A stretch of DNA of 45,725 nucleotides, from positions 1 through 45,725 of the forward strand of contig NZ_FOWP01000021.1 of assembly GCF_900115475.1 (NCBI RefSeq), in the 5' to 3' direction. Every line of letters starts with the position of its first letter. Within the stretch, counting starts at the first letter, position 1. Below the pieces are notes generated by a model. That model searched no databases. It saw nothing but the letters and a program-made list of their open reading frames with translations, and was not told the origin of the DNA. Both the position numbers and the translations under genes were made by a program. Shown piece by piece: positions 24,537-32,249 of the stretch. The stretch comes from Ectopseudomonas composti (GTDB taxonomy: Bacteria; Pseudomonadota; Gammaproteobacteria; Pseudomonadales; Pseudomonadaceae).

Positions 24537-25382
24537 TCAGCGGCTGGCGCGGCGGGTCATGAAGGCCAGGCGCTCGAGTAGTTGCACATCCTGCTCGTTC
24601 TTCACCAGGGCGCCGGCCAGTGGCGGGATAGCCTTGGTCGGGTCGCGCTCGCGCAGCACGGCTTCGCCGATGTTGTCGGCCATCAGCAGCTTGAGCCAGT
24701 CCACCAGTTCGCTGGTCGAGGGCTTCTTCTTCAGGCCCGGCACCTTGCGCACGTCGAAGAACACGTCCAGCGCCTCGGCCACCAGCTCGCCGCTGATGTT
24801 GGGGTAGTGCACGTCGACGATCTTCTTCAGCGTGTCGCGATCGGGGAAGGCGATGTAGTGGAAGAAGCAGCGGCGCAGGAAGGCGTCCGGCAGTTCCTTC
24901 TCGTTGTTCGAGGTGATGATGATGATCGGGCGCTGCTTGGCCTTGATCGTCTCGTCGGTCTCGTAAACGTAGAACTCCATCTTGTCGAGTTCCTGCAACA
25001 GGTCGTTGGGGAACTCGATGTCGGCCTTGTCGATCTCGTCGATCAGCAGGATCACGCGCTCGTCGGACTCGAACGCCTCCCACAGCTTGCCCTTCTTGAT
25101 GTAGTTGCGAACGTCGTGGACCTTGTCGGAATCGAGCTGCGAATCGCGCAGGCGGCTGACCGCATCGTATTCGTACAGGCCCTGGTGCGCCTTGGTGGTG
25201 GACTTGATGTGCCAGGTGATCAGGCGCGCACCGAAGGATTCGGCCAGTTGTTCGGCGAGCATGGTCTTGCCGGTGCCCGGTTCACCCTTGACCAGCAGCG
25301 GACGTTGCAGGGTGATGGCGGCGTTGACCGCGAGCTTGAGGTCGTCGGTGGCGACGTAGGACTGGGTGCCTTCGAACTTCAT
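24537..25382 (-). CDS. MoxR-family AAA+ ATPase
   Basis: The 281-residue protein is a single AAA+ module: Walker A GEPGTGKT (33-40), Walker B ILLIDEIDKAD (111-121), sensor 1 IIIITSNNEKELPDAFLRRC (arginine finger region). This is the MoxR type that works with VWA-domain proteins, and the VWA gene follows. The normal family length is 280-330 residues. A TTCCGAT-like leader gives only a weak ribosome site (GAGGATTTTCCG before ATG). It is divergent from cysK across 206 bp. Confidence 0.9.
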   Translation of the reverse strand: MKFEGTQSYVATDDLKLAVNAAITLQRPLLVKGEPGTGKTMLAEQLAESFGARLITWHIKSTTKAHQGLYEYDAVSRLRDSQLDSDKVHDVRNYIKKGKLWEAFESDERVILLIDEIDKADIEFPNDLLQELDKMEFYVYETDETIKAKQRPIIIITSNNEKELPDAFLRRCFFHYIAFPDRDTLKKIVDVHYPNISGELVAEALDVFFDVRKVPGLKKKPSTSELVDWLKLLMADNIGEAVLRERDPTKAIPPLAGALVKNEQDVQLLERLAFMTRRASR

Positions 25383-25588
25383 CGGAAAATCCTCGAACGG
25401 TAACGCGCGGGTCCGGCCCGCAACAAAAAATCAGAGCGCGACTATAACGCGCGGCTCAGGTGGCTGTGAACGCAGACGCGGTATTCAGTCACTGAATGGC
25501 GAGTCACGTTGCTTTCGGTCTGCTGGCTGGACGTGCGCCAGGGGGCGGCATAGGCTTGGGGTTTTCCCTGCCCGCAAGGACTTCCGTC

Positions 25589-26560
25589 ATGAGTCGTATC
25601 TTCGCAGACAACGCCCAGGCTATCGGCAATACGCCGCTGGTGATGATCAACCGCCTGGGGCCGAAAGGCGTGACCATCCTGGCCAAGATCGAAGGCCGCA
25701 ACCCGGCGTACTCGGTCAAGTGCCGCATCGGCGCCAGCATGATCTGGGACGCCGAGGAGCGCGGCGTGCTCAAGCCGGGCATGACCATCGTCGAACCGAC
25801 CTCGGGCAACACCGGCATCGGCCTGGCCTTCGTCGCTGCGGCGCGCGGCTACAAGCTGGTGCTGACCATGCCGGCCTCCATGAGCCTGGAGCGGCGCAAG
25901 GTGCTCAAGGCCCTCGGCGCCGAACTGGTGCTGACCGAGCCGGCCAAGGGCATGAAGGGTGCGATCGAGAAAGCCAACGAACTGGTCGCCGCCAACCCTG
26001 ATTACTTCCTGCCGCAGCAGTTCGAGAACCCGGCCAACCCGGCCATCCACGAAAAGACCACCGGCCCGGAAATCTGGCGCGATACCGATGGCGCCATCGA
26101 CGTGCTGGTGTCGGGTGTCGGCACCGGTGGCACCATCACCGGGGTTTCGCGCTATATCAAACAGACCCAGGGCAAGCCGATCCTCTCGGTCGCGGTGGAA
26201 CCGGTGGGCTCGCCGGTGATCAGCCAGACTCTGGCCGGTGATGAGGTCAAACCTGCGCCGCACAAGATCCAGGGTATCGGCGCCGGCTTCGTGCCGAAAA
26301 ACCTCGACCTGGCGATGGTCGATCAGGTCGAGCAGGTAGTCGATGAGGACGCCAAGGCCATGGCCCTGCGCCTGATGCGTGAGGAAGGTATTCTCTGCGG
26401 AATCTCCTGCGGGGCTGCGATGGCGGTGGCGGTGCGTCTGGCCGAGAAGCCGGAGATGCAAGGCAAGACCATCGTGGTGATCCTGCCGGACTCCGGCGAA
26501 CGCTACCTGTCGAGCATGCTGTTCAGCGATATGTTCACCGAGCAGGAGCTGCAGCAGTAA
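25589..26560 (+). CDS. cysK: Cysteine synthase A
   Basis: The 323-residue PLP enzyme makes cysteine from O-acetylserine and sulfide. The PLP lysine is K44 in NPAYSVKCR, the substrate loop is TSGNTG (71-76) and the phosphate loop is GTGGT near 180. The Cys after Lys, in place of the more common Asp, is also found in enterobacterial CysK. The C-terminus ends in the usual helical region. The ATG at 25589 has AAGGA upstream. The open frame to 25496 has no support. It is a single-gene unit followed by a terminator. Confidence 0.93.
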   Translation: MSRIFADNAQAIGNTPLVMINRLGPKGVTILAKIEGRNPAYSVKCRIGASMIWDAEERGVLKPGMTIVEPTSGNTGIGLAFVAAARGYKLVLTMPASMSLERRKVLKALGAELVLTEPAKGMKGAIEKANELVAANPDYFLPQQFENPANPAIHEKTTGPEIWRDTDGAIDVLVSGVGTGGTITGVSRYIKQTQGKPILSVAVEPVGSPVISQTLAGDEVKPAPHKIQGIGAGFVPKNLDLAMVDQVEQVVDEDAKAMALRLMREEGILCGISCGAAMAVAVRLAEKPEMQGKTIVVILPDSGERYLSSMLFSDMFTEQELQQ

Positions 26561-26568
26561 GACGTCAT

Positions 26569-26638
26569 GAAAAGGCCGGGGCCGTTGCCGTAGGTGCGAA
26601 TACATTGGCGAAACCTGCGGCGGTGGCCCGGTTTTTTA
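26569..26638 (+). terminator. Possible terminator after cysK
   Basis: GGCCGGGGCC near 26573 pairs imperfectly with GGCCCGG near 26626, followed by TTTTTTATC. The long loop makes it weaker than the hairpin at 26730. Confidence 0.4.
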
Positions 26639-26662
26639 TCGCGGATGAATCCGCTCCTACAG
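26639..26662. repeat. REP-type repeat, single unit
   Basis: TCGCGGATGA-ATCCGCTCCTACAG is the inverse-strand variant of the GTAGGAGCGG repeat seen at 3490, 32219 and 41915. Confidence 0.65.
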
Positions 26663-26729
26663 GGTGTGCGCCCAGGCGTGGGTGGATGTCGCTTTTCACA
26701 TCCACTGCTTGGCCTGACCAGCAGTGATC

Positions 26730-26753
26730 AAAGCCGCCTTCGGGCGGCTTTTT
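26730..26753. terminator. Rho-independent terminator
   Basis: AAAGCCGCC-TTC-GGGCGGCTTTTT is a compact GC-rich hairpin with A and T tracts on its two sides, able to end transcription from cysK and from the convergent DMT transporter gene. Confidence 0.85.
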
Positions 26754-26754
26754 C

Positions 26755-26775
26755 GTAGGGTGCGCCTTGCGCACC
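26755..26775. repeat. 21-bp intergenic repeat (GTAGGGTGCGCC family)
   Basis: GTAGGGTGCGCC, then TTG, then CGCACC: an intact member of the family in which the two IS copies are inserted. Confidence 0.7.
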
Positions 26776-26813
26776 GGGTTGTTTCGCGGTGGCCTGGGTG
26801 TACGCAGCGCAGC

Positions 26814-27704
26814 CTACGTTCTGGTTACGCTCGGGCGCACGACCAGCCACAGCGCCAATGCGATCAACACGCAGCCGGGCAGGTAGTCCCAGCTCAGCGG
26901 CTCGCCCAGCAATAGGGCGCCCCACAACACGCCGAATGGCGGGATGAGGAAGGTGGTGGTGCTGGCCTTGATTGGCCCGATATCGGCCAGCAGGCGGAAA
27001 TACAGGACATAGGCGAACGCCGTGCAGATCAGGCCAAGGCCAGCCAGCGACAGCCACACCTCGATACCACCCCAGCTTGGCGGCGATTGCAGCGCCAGGC
27101 TGCCGGCGAACAGCGGCAGCAGGAACAAGCTGGCGCCCACCAGGCTGGCAAAGGCGGTCAGGCGGTTGTCCAGGCCACCCTGTTGGCCGATCCAGCGGCG
27201 GGTGAGGAAGCCAGCGAAACCGTAGCAGGTGGTGGCCACCAGGCAGGCGCCGGCGCCGAGCAGCAGTTGCATGTCGAAGGCGACCGGGCCGGTGCGGGTC
27301 AGCACCGCCACCCCGAGCAGGCCGAGAAACACGCCCGCCGCTTTGCTCGGTGTGATGCCTTCATGGAAGAACAGCGCGCCGATCAACACACCCATCAATG
27401 GCGTGGTGGCGTTGAATATCGCCGAATAACCGGCCGGCAGGATCAACGCCGCCAGGCAGTACATGGCCGACGGCAGGCCGGCATTGATCACTCCCAGGCC
27501 CATGCAGATACGCAGCTTGCCGCGAAAGTCCCAGTCACAGCGCAGCAGCAGAAGCAGGGCGAGTAGCCCCAGTGCACCGAAGCTGGCGCGAAAGAACGCG
27601 GTCGGCATGCTGCCCAGCACCGGTGCGGCAACGCGCATGAACAGGAAGCTGGCACCCCAGATGGCGGCGAGCAGCAGCAGGCGGAGCAGGTCGGCGGTAC
27701 GCAA
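26814..27704 (-). CDS. DMT-superfamily transporter (EamA type)
   Basis: The 296-residue protein has ten hydrophobic segments arranged as two EamA repeats (about 1-140 and 150-290), the standard drug/metabolite exporter layout. The first repeat ends near GVFLGLLGVAVL and the second near GCVLIALALWLVV. Such proteins export amino acids, their derivatives or other small solutes; no substrate can be inferred. It is convergent with cysK and divergent from aceK. Confidence 0.9.
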   Translation of the reverse strand: MRTADLLRLLLLAAIWGASFLFMRVAAPVLGSMPTAFFRASFGALGLLALLLLLRCDWDFRGKLRICMGLGVINAGLPSAMYCLAALILPAGYSAIFNATTPLMGVLIGALFFHEGITPSKAAGVFLGLLGVAVLTRTGPVAFDMQLLLGAGACLVATTCYGFAGFLTRRWIGQQGGLDNRLTAFASLVGASLFLLPLFAGSLALQSPPSWGGIEVWLSLAGLGLICTAFAYVLYFRLLADIGPIKASTTTFLIPPFGVLWGALLLGEPLSWDYLPGCVLIALALWLVVRPSVTRT

Positions 27705-27820
27705 GGCGAAGTATCCGGCAGGGTGGGGCCGAGAGTGTTGCCGCTGGATGGGGTTCTGGCAATCCGCATTGCGCTTTTGAATGTTCAGGCAGGGCCCAGC
27801 AGCGCGGCAAAAGAGGAGGG

Positions 27821-27846
27821 TGTGGGAGGGGCTTTAGCCGCGACGA
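27821..27846. repeat. REP-type repeat, single unit
   Basis: TGTGGGAGGGGCTTTAGCCG followed by CGACG is a diverged member of the REP family, in the 237-bp gap upstream of aceK. A closely similar inverted unit is at 32181. Confidence 0.6.
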
Positions 27847-27941
27847 GTCATTGCGGCGGCAATCTTTGCTGGTCCCCGATTGCATCCCGGCCAGGTTTGT
27901 CGGCTAATCTCGGCTGACTACTGCACGGACGAGGCGCATGT

Positions 27942-29660
27942 ATGGGGCAACAATGGCCGGCTGGCGAAATCGCCCGCCTGATCCTCGAGGGGTTCGACGA
28001 TTATCGCGAGCATTTTCGCCAGATCACCGATGGCGCGCGCGTGCGTTTCGAGCAGGCGCAATGGCAGGAGGCGCAGCAGGCCTCGGCGGCGCGCATCAAC
28101 CTGTACGAGGAAAAGGTCGCAGAAACCAGCGAGCGCCTGCTGCAAGGTTTCGATGCTGCGTTGCTGGACGTGGGGCAGTGGCCGCTGGTCAAGAGCGCTT
28201 ACATTGCCCTGATCGATCTGCGTTTCGACGATGAACTGGCGGAAACCTGGTTCAACTCGATCTTCTGTAGCCTGTTCAGCCACGATCAGATCAGCGACGG
28301 CTGCATGTTCATCCACACCACACGGCCGTCCCTGCGCAACCAGCCCAGCGCGGCGCAAACGCGCAGTTATCGGCCCGCCGGAGAGCTGCACCCGGCGCTG
28401 CAGGCGATCTTCGACGAGTACCGTTTCGACGCCCCCTACGAGAACCTGCCGCGCGACCTGCAGCGGCTGGAAGAACACCTGCGCGCCAGCCTGCCGGACT
28501 GGGTATGCAAGGACCCTGAGCTGTGCATCGAGCTGTTTTCTTCGGTGCTGTATCGCAACAAGGGCGCCTACCTGGTCGGGCGCATATACAACCGCGAGGA
28601 GCAATGGCCGCTGGCGATCCCGCTGCTGCACCGCGAGGGGCAGGGCATCCAGGCCGATGCGGCGATCACCGACGAGGCGGAGGTATCGATCATCTTCTCC
28701 TTCACCCGCAGCTATTTCATGGTAGACGTGGCCATCCCGGCCGAATTCATCGGCTTTCTCAAACGCATTCTGCCGGGCAAGCACATTGCCGAGCTGTACA
28801 CCTCGATCGGCTTCTACAAGCACGGTAAATCCGAGTTCTACCGCGCGCTGATCGGCCATCTGGCCAGCACCGATGACCGCTTCATCATGGCGCCCGGCGT
28901 GCGCGGCATGGTCATGAGCGTGTTCACCCTGCCGGGCTTCAACACCGTGTTCAAGATCATCAAGGACCGTTTCGCCCACGCCAAAACGGTGGATCGCAAG
29001 ACGGTGATCGAGAAGTACCGGCTGGTGAAGAGCGTCGACCGGGTGGGTCGTATGGCCGATACCCAGGAATTCGCCGATTTCCGTTTCCCCAAGGCCAAGT
29101 TCGAGCCCGAGTGCCTGGCCGAGCTGCTGGAAGTGGCGCCATCGACCGTGGTAGTGGAGGGCGACACCGTGTTGGTACGCCACTGCTGGACCGAACGGCG
29201 CATGACCCCACTCAACCTCTACCTGGAGAGTGCCAACGAGGCGCAGGTGCGCGAAGCGCTGGATGACTACGGCCTGGCCATCAAGCAGCTTGCCGCCGCC
29301 AATATCTTCCCTGGCGACATGCTGCTGAAGAACTTCGGCGTCACCCGCCATGGCCGCGTGGTGTTCTACGACTATGACGAGATTTGTTATCTCACCGAGG
29401 TGAATTTCCGCCGCATCCCGCCGCCGCGTTTCCCCGAGGACGAAATGAGCGCCGAGCCCTGGTACTCGGTGGCGCCCAATGACGTGTTCCCCGAGGAGTT
29501 CCCGCCGTTTTTGTTCGCCGATATCAAGCAGCGTCGGCTGTTCAGCCAGCTGCATGGCAACCTGTACGAAGCCGATTACTGGAAACAGTTGCAGGAGGCG
29601 ATTCGCGCAGGCAAGGTGATCGACGTGTTCCCTTACCGGCGCAAGAGCCCGGTAATTTGA
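27942..29660 (+). CDS. aceK: Isocitrate dehydrogenase kinase/phosphatase
   Basis: The 572-residue protein matches AceK in length and in landmark segments: YIALIDLRFDDELAETWFNS in the N-terminal regulatory half, MAPGVRGMVMSVFTLPGFN at the ATP loop (about 315-333) and DYDEICYLTEVNFRRIPPPRFPEDEM in the C-terminal kinase half. It switches isocitrate dehydrogenase off on acetate or fatty acids and back on with glucose, directing carbon to the glyoxylate shunt. No aceA or aceB is adjacent, which is usual for Pseudomonas. The ATG at 27942 is preceded by GAGG (27931). Confidence 0.95.
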   Translation: MGQQWPAGEIARLILEGFDDYREHFRQITDGARVRFEQAQWQEAQQASAARINLYEEKVAETSERLLQGFDAALLDVGQWPLVKSAYIALIDLRFDDELAETWFNSIFCSLFSHDQISDGCMFIHTTRPSLRNQPSAAQTRSYRPAGELHPALQAIFDEYRFDAPYENLPRDLQRLEEHLRASLPDWVCKDPELCIELFSSVLYRNKGAYLVGRIYNREEQWPLAIPLLHREGQGIQADAAITDEAEVSIIFSFTRSYFMVDVAIPAEFIGFLKRILPGKHIAELYTSIGFYKHGKSEFYRALIGHLASTDDRFIMAPGVRGMVMSVFTLPGFNTVFKIIKDRFAHAKTVDRKTVIEKYRLVKSVDRVGRMADTQEFADFRFPKAKFEPECLAELLEVAPSTVVVEGDTVLVRHCWTERRMTPLNLYLESANEAQVREALDDYGLAIKQLAAANIFPGDMLLKNFGVTRHGRVVFYDYDEICYLTEVNFRRIPPPRFPEDEMSAEPWYSVAPNDVFPEEFPPFLFADIKQRRLFSQLHGNLYEADYWKQLQEAIRAGKVIDVFPYRRKSPVI

Positions 29661-29747
29661 CGGCGCCTGGTTGAAATCCGCTTTGTCCGGCCTAATCTGA
29701 TAAATGAGCCGATGGCTCTTCCCTTTACTTGGCAGGAGGTCGTACCC

Positions 29748-29879
29748 ATGCTCGCCAAGCTGCAAGAACAACTGCAAGCCCTGTTGCAGGCCTTTGGCCT
29801 TGTCCCGCAACCTCAGCCAATTCGTATCAGCGAAGCCGAGCAGCAACGCCTGCGCCGCGAAGCGCGCCAGCGTCGCTGA
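29748..29879 (+). CDS. 43-residue basic, Gln-rich small protein of unknown function
   Basis: The frame reads MLAKLQEQLQALLQAFGLVP, then a short Pro-Gln-Pro linker and an Arg-rich C-terminus ending EARQRR. It has a strong ribosome site (GGAGG 7 bp before ATG), so translation is credible. The first half could form an amphipathic helix, the second a basic helix that might bind nucleic acid or a partner. It lies 87 bp after aceK on the same strand and ends 6 bp before the convergent MBL gene. I do not recognise a family. Confidence 0.6.
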   Translation: MLAKLQEQLQALLQAFGLVPQPQPIRISEAEQQRLRREARQRR

Positions 29880-29885
29880 AACTCC

Positions 29886-30617
29886 TCAGGTCAGCCGATG
29901 GGCGTCGAACCAGGCGTCTATCAGCTCGCGCATCCGCTGTCCCGAGAAACTCGCGAAATGCCCGCCGTGCACGCTGCGTACGGGCAGCTCGCGCAGGCGC
30001 GCCAGGCTGCGCGCGTAATCTTCCAGATTCGAGTGGTAGGCATCTTCGATCAGCGGGCCGTCGTAGAGGATGTCGCCGGAAAACAGCGTTTGTGTACTCG
30101 CCTCCCATAGGCTGATGCCACCCGGTGAATGACCGGGCGTGTGCAGCACCTGCAAAACCCGATTGCCTAGATCCAGTACGTCACCATCCTCGATCAGGCG
30201 CGTGGCTGGCGCTGCGCGTACGCGGTATTCGGCGTAGCACAGCGGGCAATCCGGGTGCGCCTCGAACATGTCGTCGCCGACGAAGTCCGTAGCCAGCGTA
30301 TTAGCGCCGTCCGGCGCGGCGAGAATCTCTGCCTCGGCCGGGTGCACCAGGCGCTCATCGAATTCGTGATGCCCGGCGATATGGTCGAAGTGGCAATGGC
30401 TGGCCACCGCCAGCAGCGGCTTTTCGGTCAGCCAGGGCAACTGCTCGCGGAGGCTGACCAGCCCGGAGCCGGAGTCGATCAACACATCCTGTTCACGGCC
30501 TTGCACATGCCACATGTTGCAGCGGTAGAAGGGGCGCACGTAGGGCTCGTGGATCAGGCAGATGCCGTCGTGGCGGTGTTCCACCTCGAACCAGCGGTCA
30601 CGGCTGACGATTTTCAT
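29886..30617 (-). CDS. MBL-fold metallo-hydrolase
   Basis: The 243-residue protein carries HCHFDH (about 86-91), the HxHxDH metal motif of the metallo-beta-lactamase fold, plus the downstream ligands in LHTPGHSPGG, FSGDILYDG and SVHGGH. It binds two metal ions and most likely hydrolyses an ester or thioester. A CPLCYAEYRV insert near 142 is unusual and might bind another metal. The start MKIVSRDRW at 30617 has GGAG 6 bp upstream; the ATG at 30623 overlaps that site. The substrate cannot be inferred. Confidence 0.85.
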   Translation of the reverse strand: MKIVSRDRWFEVEHRHDGICLIHEPYVRPFYRCNMWHVQGREQDVLIDSGSGLVSLREQLPWLTEKPLLAVASHCHFDHIAGHHEFDERLVHPAEAEILAAPDGANTLATDFVGDDMFEAHPDCPLCYAEYRVRAAPATRLIEDGDVLDLGNRVLQVLHTPGHSPGGISLWEASTQTLFSGDILYDGPLIEDAYHSNLEDYARSLARLRELPVRSVHGGHFASFSGQRMRELIDAWFDAHRLT

Positions 30618-30647
30618 GGCCATCTCCTCAACGCCGCGCACGGCCCC

Positions 30648-30715
30648 GTAGGGTGCGCCGCGCGCACCGGCGCTCGACAGTCATCCAGTTGACTGGTGCG
30701 CATAGCGCACCCTAC
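30648..30715. repeat. Inverted pair of the 21-bp GTAGGGTGCGCC repeat
   Basis: Units at 30648-30668 (plus) and 30695-30715 (minus) face each other across 26 bp, giving a long hairpin between the NCS1 permease stop (30738) and the MBL start. It may insulate the two minus-strand genes. Confidence 0.75.
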
Positions 30716-30737
30716 GGACTGCGAGACAGCCTTCACG

Positions 30738-32078
30738 CTACGCCAGCTGCGCCCGTGGCACCAGCACCCAGCGGCGCAACACGGCGTAGCTGGCGGCGGT
30801 GATCAGGAACACCGGCAGCGACGCGCCCCAGGCCAGCGGCGAGACCCAGCCCCAGTAGTAGGCCAGCACCGCGCCCAGGCCGTAAGCGACGAAGGCGGCC
30901 GGGTTGAAGCCGTTCAGGTAACGGTAGCGGCCACCGTCTTCACTGAGCAGTTCGTCCAACGCGTAGTTGCCCTTGTGGATCAGGAAGTAGTCGGCGATAA
31001 GCACGGCGAACGCGGGGATGAATACGCTGCCGATCACCAGTAGGAAACTCTGGAAATTGTCGAGGATGCCGGGGATCTGCGAGCCGAGAATCGACAGCAC
31101 GCCGATGGCCAGGGCCGGCTTCCAGAACGGTGTTTTCGGGCTGATGTTGAGGTACGACAGCGACGCGCTGTAGATGCACATGACGTTGGTGGTCATCACC
31201 GAGAGGAACACCACGATGGCCGCCGGCAGGCCGAAACCGAAGCCGGCCAACAGCACCGCCGGATCGTAGGTCTGCTCCATGCCGGTCAACACCGAGAAGC
31301 CCGACACCGTGGCGCCCAGACCCATGGCCAGTAGAGTGGCAGCGACATAGCCGACCCAGGTGCCGACCGTTGCCACGCCCTGGCTGCGGCAGTTGCGGTT
31401 GTAGTCGGCGGCCAGTGGAATCCATGAAAAAGCAGTGGCGATGACGATATCGAAGGCGATACCCGGGGTGATTTCGTTGCGCGGTTCGGTCGGCATGGCC
31501 AGCAGGCTGGCGAACTCGAACTGCTGTCCCATCACGTAGAACACCGCACCGGCCAGCAGGAGCATGCCGATGGCGGCCCAGCGCTCGACCCGCTCGATGC
31601 CCAGGTGGCCGCGCAGGGCGATCAGCAACACCAGGGTTTCGCAGAGGATGGTGAACAGCGGCAGGTTGGAGTAACCGGTCAGGTGCTGCACCGCGTAGTT
31701 CAGGCTCATGCCGGCCAGCAGCGCCTGGATCCAACTCCAGGCCAGCAGTGTCAGCAGGTTGACCAGCGACGGCAGCTTGGCGCCGCGCGAGCCGTAGCTG
31801 CCGCGCGCCAGCACCATAGTGGTCAGGCCGCTGCGCTGGCCCATCAGACCGACCACTACCAGCGGCAGGATGCCAATGCCCGAACCGATCAGCACGATGA
31901 GCATGGCCTGGGTTAATTTCAGATCCGGCACCAGCAGCATGCCGGTAAGGATGGTGGTGACCACCACGTTGGCGCCCAGCCACAGGGCGATGGTGCCACC
32001 GAGACCGAGGCTGCGATGCGCCTTGTCGGTTGGGGCGAGGCCGTCCTGGCCGAAATGCTGGCTGAGATTCTTGAACAT
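30738..32078 (-). CDS. NCS1-family permease (cytosine permease-like)
   Basis: The 446-residue protein has twelve membrane segments and the NCS1 hallmarks near the N-terminus (LGLGGTIALWLGANVV) and in helix 6-8 (AFSWIPLAADYNRNCR). NCS1 carriers take up nucleobases, hydantoins, allantoin or related ureido compounds with a cation. Lying downstream of aruI in a guanidino-compound region, it could carry a urea-like or guanidino solute, but this is inference. A REP-containing gap of 171 bp separates it from aruI, so it may have its own transcript. Confidence 0.88.
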   Translation of the reverse strand: MFKNLSQHFGQDGLAPTDKAHRSLGLGGTIALWLGANVVVTTILTGMLLVPDLKLTQAMLIVLIGSGIGILPLVVVGLMGQRSGLTTMVLARGSYGSRGAKLPSLVNLLTLLAWSWIQALLAGMSLNYAVQHLTGYSNLPLFTILCETLVLLIALRGHLGIERVERWAAIGMLLLAGAVFYVMGQQFEFASLLAMPTEPRNEITPGIAFDIVIATAFSWIPLAADYNRNCRSQGVATVGTWVGYVAATLLAMGLGATVSGFSVLTGMEQTYDPAVLLAGFGFGLPAAIVVFLSVMTTNVMCIYSASLSYLNISPKTPFWKPALAIGVLSILGSQIPGILDNFQSFLLVIGSVFIPAFAVLIADYFLIHKGNYALDELLSEDGGRYRYLNGFNPAAFVAYGLGAVLAYYWGWVSPLAWGASLPVFLITAASYAVLRRWVLVPRAQLA

Positions 32079-32180
32079 GGAACGACTCCCTGATGCTTGA
32101 TTATTGGTATTGGTGGCGGCAGTCAGTGGTACGGCTGAATCTTGTGGTTATGGTCGTGCAATCTTTGGTCACGCGAAGGT

Positions 32181-32240
32181 CGCGGCTAAAGCCCCTCCCA
32201 CAGGGATACCTGCTTTCCGTAGGAGCGGCTTCAGCCGCGA
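32181..32240. repeat. Pair of inverted REP-type units
   Basis: A minus-oriented unit (CGCGGCTAAAGCCCCTCCCA, 32181-32200) faces a plus-oriented GTAGGAGCGG unit (32219-32240), as in a pseudomonad REP doublet, in the gap between aruI and the NCS1 permease gene. Confidence 0.7.
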
Positions 32241-32249
32241 TCAAGGTAT

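Noticed and set aside
27918..29846. 642-residue open frame on the minus strand opposite aceK
   Set aside because: It is antisense to a clearly recognised gene, has low-complexity His/Gln/Ala composition typical of GC-rich shadows, and no ribosome site.
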